Shown: positions 7,079-11,522 of the stretch, in pieces
Layout: every line of letters begins with the position of its first letter
Numbering within the stretch: the first letter of the stretch is position 1
Origin: RGIG2041 sp045532715
GTDB taxonomy: Bacteria > Bacillota > Clostridia > UBA1381 > UMGS1253
Assembly: GCA_045532715.1 (NCBI GenBank)
Contig: JAZSGM010000249.1
Span: 1 to 11,522, forward strand
Direction: 5' to 3'
Length of the DNA stretch: 11,522 nucleotides
Notes under the pieces: generated by a model
The model's input: only the letters and a program-made list of their open reading frames with translations
Databases searched by the model: none
Told to the model about the DNA's origin: nothing
Program-made: the position numbers and the translations under genes

Positions 7079-7085
7079 TCACCTA
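7079..7085 (-). promoter_or_regulatory. TAGGTGA: cdsA stop fused with dxr ribosome-binding site
   Basis: The cdsA TAG stop (7085-7083) forms the start of AGGTGA, which is 6 nt from the dxr ATG. This is the same seven bases and arrangement as at the rseP-ispG junction, and it suggests coupled translation. Confidence 0.65.
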
Positions 7086-7913
7086 TCGAATTAAGTATAA
7101 GCCGATTTGCGGCAGGTAATGCACGAGAAAATATACAAAAGGTGCCGCTAAAACTACGCTGTCAAAACGGTCCATTGCACCGCCGTGCCCCGGCATAATA
7201 TTGCCGAAATCCTTGATGCCGTACTGGCGCTTGAGCCAGGAGGCCACCAGATCGCCAACCTGCCCGAAGACGGAGCCGACCATGCCCGTGAGTGCAAGCA
7301 AAAGATAGTTTGCCTCCAGTTGAAAGCCGAGCTGGGCGATTAAACCGAGGATAACGCCGCCGAGCGCAGAAAATACCACGCCGCCGATTGCGCCCTCTAC
7401 CGTTTTTTTCGGGCTGATTTTTTCAATCAGCTTGTGCTTGCCAAGCAGCTTTCCGGTAAAGTATGCACCGGTATCGCTGATCCATGCGCAGATGAAAATC
7501 AGAAACATTAAAATCAGACCGGTGGTGTCCTTCCCGCGCACTAAGCAGATGCACTGCATAAAGCATACGATGTAGACAATCATAAATACGCCGCCGGACA
7601 CATCGGAAAACGTCATAGTTTCGTGGTGCTTTAACGCGTAGATGGCCATAAAGCTTGCCGTCAGCGCAAACGCAACCGTAAATGCGGTATAGCCGCCGAA
7701 ATAAATCGACAAAAGGATGCCGATGCTGCCGAGACAGGCAAGTACGGTTAAAAACGGCCTGAAGCCAAGGGCGTGCATCGTTTCATACACCATCATCAGC
7801 GACAGAATGCCTACGGCAATGCGCAGTACAATCGGGTCTAAAAAGATAACGATGAAAAACAGAATCAGTCCGACCGCAGCTGATACGGTACGGATTAGTG
7901 TGTCTTTCCACAT
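7083..7913 (-). CDS. cdsA: Phosphatidate cytidylyltransferase (CDP-diglyceride synthase)
   Basis: Integral membrane enzyme that joins CTP and phosphatidic acid to make CDP-diacylglycerol, the branch point for phosphatidylglycerol, cardiolipin and related lipids. The 276-residue protein is mostly hydrophobic, with about seven or eight membrane segments. The family signature is near the C-terminus: SWLKRQYGIKDFG (225-237) continuing into MPGHGGAMDRFDS (240-252), with its Lys-Asp pair, His-Gly-Gly and the two aspartates that bind metal. An upstream conserved stretch, DTGAYFTGK (147-155), and SPKKTVEG (167-174) are also present. The ATG at 7913 has AGAAGAGG about 9 nt upstream. It is 33 nt downstream of uppS and 10 nt upstream of the dxr start, within one operon. 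Confidence 0.97.
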   Translation of the reverse strand: MWKDTLIRTVSAAVGLILFFIVIFLDPIVLRIAVGILSLMMVYETMHALGFRPFLTVLACLGSIGILLSIYFGGYTAFTVAFALTASFMAIYALKHHETMTFSDVSGGVFMIVYIVCFMQCICLVRGKDTTGLILMFLIFICAWISDTGAYFTGKLLGKHKLIEKISPKKTVEGAIGGVVFSALGGVILGLIAQLGFQLEANYLLLALTGMVGSVFGQVGDLVASWLKRQYGIKDFGNIMPGHGGAMDRFDSVVLAAPFVYFLVHYLPQIGLYLIR

Positions 7914-7946
7914 AACTGTAAACCTCTTCTTTCGATGCTTTGCCGG

Positions 7947-8684
7947 TTATCGGCCGCCAAAGCGTCTGTTGCGGCTCAGGTAAGCCTCCATTGCCGCGTC
8001 AAAATCCTTTTCGGAAAAGTCCGGCCAGAGCTTGTTTGTGAAATAAAATTCACTGTACGCACTCTGCCACATCAAAAAATTGCTCAGGCGCATCTCACCG
8101 CTGGTGCGGATAATCAGATCCGGATCGGGGAGGAAATGCGTATATAAGCTTTCGGAAATCGCTGTTTCATCAATCGCCTCCGGCGAAAGTGTGCCGTCCT
8201 GCACCTTTTGTGCAAGCGATTTTACCGCGTGGGTGATTTCGTCACGGCTGCCGTAGTTTAACGCGAGCGTAACAATAACACCGTCATTTTTGGCGGTGAC
8301 ATTTTCAACGCGCGTCATTTCAGATTGAATTTCCGGTGCAAAGCGGCTGCGGTCACCAATCACGCAGATGCGCGCATTGTCACCGGCAAGCTCGGTCTCT
8401 GCCGTTTTCAGGTAGTGCAATAAAAGCCCCATCAGACCGGAAACCTCTTCTTCGCTGCGTTTCCAGTTTTCGGTGGAGAATGCATATACCGTGATGTACT
8501 TAATGCCGATTTTACCGGCGTGCTTACTGATTTTCTTGAGCGTTTCCGCGCCGGTACGGTGACCGACTACGCGCGGAACAGAGTGCTTCTTTGCCCAGCG
8601 GCCGTTGCCGTCCATAATGATGGCAACGTGCCCGGGGAGCGCTTTTTTATCAAAAGCTTTGGTACGCTTCTTCAACAGACTCAT
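7947..8684 (-). CDS. uppS: Undecaprenyl diphosphate synthase (cis-prenyltransferase)
   Basis: Cytoplasmic cis-prenyltransferase that adds eight IPP units to farnesyl diphosphate, giving the C55 carrier lipid for peptidoglycan and wall polymers. It has 245 residues, the usual size. The catalytic motif is IMDGNGRWA with Asp25, followed by GHRTG (41-45) and VYAFSTENWKRS. Toward the C-terminus are LNYGSRDEI and RTSGE...RLSNFLMWQSAYSEFYF, which bind IPP and diphosphate. The start ATG at 8684 overlaps the frr stop by four bases (ATGA), so translation is probably coupled to frr. Its substrates come from the pathway that dxr and ispG of the same operon serve. Confidence 0.98.
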   Translation of the reverse strand: MSLLKKRTKAFDKKALPGHVAIIMDGNGRWAKKHSVPRVVGHRTGAETLKKISKHAGKIGIKYITVYAFSTENWKRSEEEVSGLMGLLLHYLKTAETELAGDNARICVIGDRSRFAPEIQSEMTRVENVTAKNDGVIVTLALNYGSRDEITHAVKSLAQKVQDGTLSPEAIDETAISESLYTHFLPDPDLIIRTSGEMRLSNFLMWQSAYSEFYFTNKLWPDFSEKDFDAAMEAYLSRNRRFGGR

Positions 8685-9232
8685 ACTTCCATAATTTCCT
8701 TTTCTTTCGCAGCTGTGAGGGCGTCTACTTCCTTTACATAGTTGTCCGTAATGGTCTGGATGTCTTTTTCGATGCTCTTTAAGTCATCCTCTGTAATCTC
8801 ACTTGCCTTTTTCTTTGCCTTGTAGTTTTCAATCGCATCGCGGCGGATAGAGCGCAGAGCGACCTTTGCATCTTCGGCGCGCTTACGTACGTCCTTTACG
8901 ATTTCCTTACGTCTGTCCTCTGTCAGCGGCGGGAAGTTCAAGCGGATGACTTTACCGTCGTTGTTCGGGTTGATACCGATATCCGAGGTCTGAATTGCCT
9001 TTTCAATCGCGGTCAGAATCGAAGCATCCCACGGCTGAATAATGATGGTTCTTGCTTCCGGAACGGAAACATTGCCCACCTGCGGAATCGGGGTAGCGGT
9101 GCCGTAGTAGTCTACGGTTACCTTGTCTAAGATTGCCGGGTTTGCACGGCCGGCGCGGATGCGCTTTAAGTCCTCGTTGAATACATTTAAGGTTTTATCC
9201 ATTTTTTCGGATACTTCTGGTAATTTTGCCAT
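8681..9232 (-). CDS. frr: Ribosome recycling factor
   Basis: Acts with EF-G to split the post-termination ribosome so that subunits can be reused. The 183-residue protein is close to the standard 185. It shows the family motifs RIRAGRANP near residue 25, VDYYGTATPIPQVGNVSVPE, IIIQPWD, then NNDGKVIRLNFPPLTEDRR, and a long charged helical end (KAKKKASEITEDDLKSIEKD). The start ATG at 9232 is preceded by a consensus AGGAGG (9242-9247) 9 nt upstream, the strongest ribosome-binding site in the operon. It lies 27 nt after pyrH and overlaps uppS by four bases. Confidence 0.98.
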   Translation of the reverse strand: MAKLPEVSEKMDKTLNVFNEDLKRIRAGRANPAILDKVTVDYYGTATPIPQVGNVSVPEARTIIIQPWDASILTAIEKAIQTSDIGINPNNDGKVIRLNFPPLTEDRRKEIVKDVRKRAEDAKVALRSIRRDAIENYKAKKKASEITEDDLKSIEKDIQTITDNYVKEVDALTAAKEKEIMEV

Positions 9233-9259
9233 AGTATTTATCCTCCTATAATTTATATT

Positions 9260-9970
9260 TTAGTTGTTGCTTACAATCGTACCTAATTTTTCGCCGCAGG
9301 CTGCGCGAACGATGTTGTCCGTATCATCTAAGCCGAATACGTGAATCGGCATATTGTTGTCCATACAAAGCGAGGTCGCCGTGGAGTCCATTACGCCCAG
9401 GCCGCGGTTCAATACTTCGATGAAGGTTAAGGAATCGAACTTCTTTGCGTCCGGATTGAGGTTCGGGTCGGAATCGTACACAGCGTCAACCTTCTTGGCA
9501 AGCAGGATGGCGTCCGCGTTGATTTCAGCTGCGCGCAGCGCCGCTGTCGTATCGGTCGAGAAGAACGGATTGCCCGTACCGCAACCGAAAATCACCACTC
9601 TGCCTTTTTCCAAGTGGCGCATAGCGCGGCCACGGATGTACGGCTCTGCAATCTGACGCATTTCAATCGCTGTCTGCACGCGGCAGGGGATGCCTGCGTT
9701 TTCAAGTGCATCACACAGCGCCAGCGCGTTGATTACGGTTGCGAGCATACCCATATGGTCTGCTCTTGTGCGGTCCATATTTTCACCGGTTCTGCCGCGC
9801 CAGATGTTACCGCCGCCGACAACGAGTGCAATCTCCAGTCCCATATCCACGCACTTTTTAATCGATGCGGACAGGCGGGAGAGCACCTCCTGGTCAAAGC
9901 CGGTCTTTTTTTCGCCGGCAAGCGCTTCACCGCTGACCTTTAAAAGGACTCTTTTGTATTTTAATTTCAT
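9260..9970 (-). CDS. pyrH: Uridylate (UMP) kinase
   Basis: Bacterial UMP kinase of the amino acid kinase fold. It phosphorylates UMP to UDP with ATP, typically as a hexamer activated by GTP and inhibited by UTP. It has 236 residues, typical of the family. Motifs: LKVSGEAL at 10-17, VVGGGNIWRGR at 50-60, RTRADHMGMLATVINALAL in the UMP-binding region around Asp71, GTGNPFFSTDT at 131-141 for the phosphoryl transfer site, and KKVDAVYDSDPN at 159-170. The ATG at 9970 has AAAGGAG about 10 nt upstream. It is the first gene after the tsf terminator and heads the operon running to ispG. Its leader has a hairpin, but I see no known pyrimidine-sensing element. Confidence 0.98.
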   Translation of the reverse strand: MKLKYKRVLLKVSGEALAGEKKTGFDQEVLSRLSASIKKCVDMGLEIALVVGGGNIWRGRTGENMDRTRADHMGMLATVINALALCDALENAGIPCRVQTAIEMRQIAEPYIRGRAMRHLEKGRVVIFGCGTGNPFFSTDTTAALRAAEINADAILLAKKVDAVYDSDPNLNPDAKKFDSLTFIEVLNRGLGVMDSTATSLCMDNNMPIHVFGLDDTDNIVRAACGEKLGTIVSNN

Positions 9971-10020
9971 TTATAACAGCTCCTTTTCAGAGTTTAATTG
10001 GTTTGGTTTCGCAAAACTTG

Positions 10021-10049
10021 CCATTTCAAACCGTATGGGTTGCAAATGG
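10021..10049 (-). repeat. Imperfect inverted repeat in the pyrH leader
   Basis: CCATTTGCAACC (10049-10038, minus strand) and GGTTTGAAATGG (10032-10021) can pair with 6 + 4 base pairs around a 2-nt mismatch and a 5-nt loop. No T-tract follows, so it is not a terminator. It sits between the tsf terminator and the pyrH ribosome-binding site. Role unknown: RNA stability, a protein site or a leader fold. Confidence 0.5.
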
Positions 10050-10058
10050 AGTTACATG

Positions 10059-10105
10059 AAAACAAAAAAATATACAGGAAACACTGTATTGGTTTCCTGT
10101 ATATT
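10059..10105 (-). terminator. Intrinsic terminator of rpsB-tsf
   Basis: A perfect 14-bp stem on the minus strand: AATATACAGGAAAC (10105-10092), a 9-nt loop, then GTTTCCTGTATATT (10082-10069). A T-rich tail, TTTTT-G-TTTT, follows, giving seven T in a row including the end of the stem. It lies 31 nt past the tsf stop. It separates the translation genes from pyrH and its followers. Confidence 0.92.
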
Positions 10106-10131
10106 ATACTACGTATTTCCTAAATATGCAA
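10103..10131 (-). promoter_or_regulatory. Candidate pyrH-operon promoter overlapping the tsf terminator
   Basis: On the minus strand a perfect TATAAT (10108-10103) is preceded by a 17-nt spacer and TTGCAT (10131-10126), which matches the -35 consensus at three of six positions. The predicted start near 10096 lies inside the first arm of the terminator. New transcripts would therefore lack most of the stem and pass through, while transcripts from tsf would stop. The -35 match is weak. Confidence 0.4.
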
Positions 10132-10136
10132 GATGA

Positions 10137-11033
10137 TTATTTCACCATGCTTGCAACTTCGTCAGCAAAGTTGTCCGCCTTCTTTTCAAGACCTTCACCC
10201 TTCTCAAAACGAACGAAGTTTACGAGCTTAACGCCCTTGGAAGCGAGGTAGCCTTCTACCTTGAAGTCGCCGTTCTTAACGAACTCCTGCTGCATAAGGC
10301 AGTTCTGCTCGCAGAACTTGTTGAGCTTGCCGACAACCATCTTTTCGAGGATGGCTTCCGGCTTGCTTGCGTTCTTCGGATCTTCCTTCATCTGTGCTAA
10401 GATGATGTGCTTTTCCTTTTCGAGGTCCTCAGCCGGGATGGTATCCTTGGAGAGGTAGAGCGGGTTGAGGGCTGCAATCTGCATTGCAACGTCTCTTGCT
10501 GCGTCGTAAGCTTCTGCATCTGCCAGGCTGCCTTCAGCCTCAATCAGAACGCCGATTCTGCCGCCGCCGTGAATGTAAGCACATACATTACCTTCGATTC
10601 TTGCAAATCTTCTGAGGTTCATGTTTTCGCCGATCTTTGCGATGAGCGCTGTGAGTGCATCGCCGATGGTTTCGCTGCCGTCTGCGTACGGAAGTGCCTT
10701 GAGGGCATCTACGTCAGCCGGGTTCTTCTCTGCAACGGTCTTAGCAACATTTGTAACGAAGGACTGGAACTCATCGTTCTTTGCAACGAAGTCTGTCTCG
10801 GAGTTTACCTCAACGAGTACGCCAATGGTCTTGTCTTCGGAAATGAATTCCTTTACCAGACCTTCAGCAGCGATTCTGCCGGACTTCTTCGCAGCTGTAG
10901 CGAGGCCCTTCTCGCGCAGAAATTCGATTGCTTTTTCCATATCACCGTTTGTTTCGGTGAGGGCTTTTTTACAATCCATCATACCGCAACCGGTCTTTTC
11001 TCTTAAATCCTTTACATCTTTAGCTGTAAACAT
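10137..11033 (-). CDS. tsf: Translation elongation factor Ts
   Basis: Guanine nucleotide exchange factor that releases GDP from EF-Tu. The 298-residue protein has the expected parts: an N-terminal UBA-like domain with TAKDVKDLREKTGCGMMDCK, the core motif SETDFVAKNDEF (the TDFV element that contacts EF-Tu), and a C-terminal dimerisation part. The ATG at 11033 is preceded by AAAGGAAG with a 7-nt spacer and yields the canonical MFTAKDV start. An upstream in-frame TTG at 11051 lies over that ribosome-binding site and is rejected. It follows rpsB by 77 nt that hold a hairpin, the near-universal rpsB-tsf pairing, and is closed by a strong terminator. Confidence 0.98.
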   Translation of the reverse strand: MFTAKDVKDLREKTGCGMMDCKKALTETNGDMEKAIEFLREKGLATAAKKSGRIAAEGLVKEFISEDKTIGVLVEVNSETDFVAKNDEFQSFVTNVAKTVAEKNPADVDALKALPYADGSETIGDALTALIAKIGENMNLRRFARIEGNVCAYIHGGGRIGVLIEAEGSLADAEAYDAARDVAMQIAALNPLYLSKDTIPAEDLEKEKHIILAQMKEDPKNASKPEAILEKMVVGKLNKFCEQNCLMQQEFVKNGDFKVEGYLASKGVKLVNFVRFEKGEGLEKKADNFADEVASMVK

Positions 11034-11066
11034 ATCCAATCTTCCTTTCAATCGTTCTATTGTATA

Positions 11067-11100
11067 AAAGCGGTCTTCGTAGCATGCAAAAGACCGCTTT
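11067..11100 (-). terminator. rpsB-tsf intercistronic hairpin (attenuator-like)
   Basis: A perfect 11-bp stem, AAAGCGGTCTT (11100-11090, minus strand) with AAGACCGCTTT (11077-11067), around a 12-nt loop that contains the palindrome GCATGC. Only four T in a row follow before ATACAATAG, so it is at best a weak terminator. It could lower tsf levels relative to rpsB or shield the rpsB mRNA 3' end. Confidence 0.55.
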
Positions 11101-11110
11101 ATGTCAATAA

Positions 11111-11522
11111 TTATTCAGCGTCAGCCTCGTCCTCTTCGATCTTAGCTTCAACCTGCTCGCCCTGCTGGCCTTCGATGATTGCGTTTGCCATAGCACCTGC
11201 GATGAGCTTTACGGCTCTGATTGCATCGTCGTTGCCCGGAATTACGTAGTCAACTTCTTCCGGATCACAGTTTGTATCCACGATTGCAACAACCGGAATA
11301 CCAAGCTTCTTAGCTTCTGCGATTGCAATCTTTTCTTTTCTCGGGTCTACAACGAACATAGCGCCCGGGAGCTTCTTCATGTCCTTGATACCGCCAAGAT
11401 ACTTTTCGAGCTTTTCGCGCTCAGCCATCAGCTGGCTGACTTCCTTCTTCGGGAGAAGGTCAAAAGTACCGTTTTCTTCCATCTTGAAGAGCTGCTCGAG
11501 TCTTTCGATACGCTTTTTGATG
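11111..11522 (-). CDS. rpsB: 30S ribosomal protein S2, C-terminal 136 residues (5' end outside window)
   Basis: Small-subunit ribosomal protein S2, which helps hold S1 and the mRNA at the 30S platform. The frame is open to the window edge, so the first visible residues are internal (IKKRIERLEQLFK before MEENGTFDLLPKKE). Typical S2 motifs follow: LGGIKDMKKLPGAMFVVDPR, then KEKIAIAEAKKLGIPVVAIV, DTNCDPEEVDYVIPGNDDA, and IRAVKLIAGAMANAIIEG. The tail is acidic (EEDEADAE), as in many Firmicutes. The ATG at 11482 is an internal methionine, not the start. Roughly 100 residues are missing relative to a full-length S2. It is the upstream partner of tsf. Confidence 0.97.
   Translation of the reverse strand, partial: IKKRIERLEQLFKMEENGTFDLLPKKEVSQLMAEREKLEKYLGGIKDMKKLPGAMFVVDPRKEKIAIAEAKKLGIPVVAIVDTNCDPEEVDYVIPGNDDAIRAVKLIAGAMANAIIEGQQGEQVEAKIEEDEADAE

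Noticed and set aside
10407..11006. Plus-strand open frame of 199 codons opposite tsf
   Set aside because: It is antisense to a fully recognisable EF-Ts. The Cys/Val/Leu-rich product is a codon-mirror effect.

Overview
The window looks like chromosomal core DNA from a low- to mid-GC Firmicute of class Clostridia, probably Oscillospiraceae/Ruminococcaceae. The taxonomic call is an inference from gene order and protein character. All twelve genes lie on the minus strand, so transcription runs from high to low coordinates. There is no mobile element, CRISPR array, tRNA or rRNA.

Region 1 (11522 down to about 10060) is a translation block. It holds the 3' part of rpsB (ribosomal protein S2), a GC-rich intercistronic hairpin, then tsf (elongation factor Ts) and a strong intrinsic terminator. 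A candidate promoter overlaps that terminator in a way that would let new transcripts escape it.

Region 2 (9970 to 3704) is the classic pyrH-frr-uppS-cdsA-dxr-rseP-ispG operon: UMP kinase, ribosome recycling factor, undecaprenyl diphosphate synthase, CDP-diglyceride synthase, two MEP-pathway enzymes and a site-2 protease. The genes are tightly packed, with gaps of 6-33 nt and one 4-nt overlap. dxr and ispG help make the isoprenoid precursors that uppS extends into the lipid carrier for peptidoglycan. cdsA feeds phospholipid synthesis and rseP acts in envelope stress signalling. rseP, ispG and dxr all use the same AGGTGA ribosome-binding motif at 5-6 nt, which also decides their start codons.

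Region 3 (3703 to 1) departs from the layout common in Clostridia, where polC often follows ispG. Just past ispG is a direct-repeat site that matches the WalR (YycF) box consensus exactly, placed 10 nt before a perfect TATAAT. It precedes a gene for a small secreted Ig-like protein. A strong terminator follows, then a membrane-anchored protein resembling the WalK regulators YycH/YycI, then the DNA translocase FtsK/SpoIIIE, cut by the window edge just after its Walker A motif. This possible cell-wall-stress-linked unit, with a WalR-type site upstream of a YycH-like gene, is the most interesting part of the window. The other genes are ordinary housekeeping genes.
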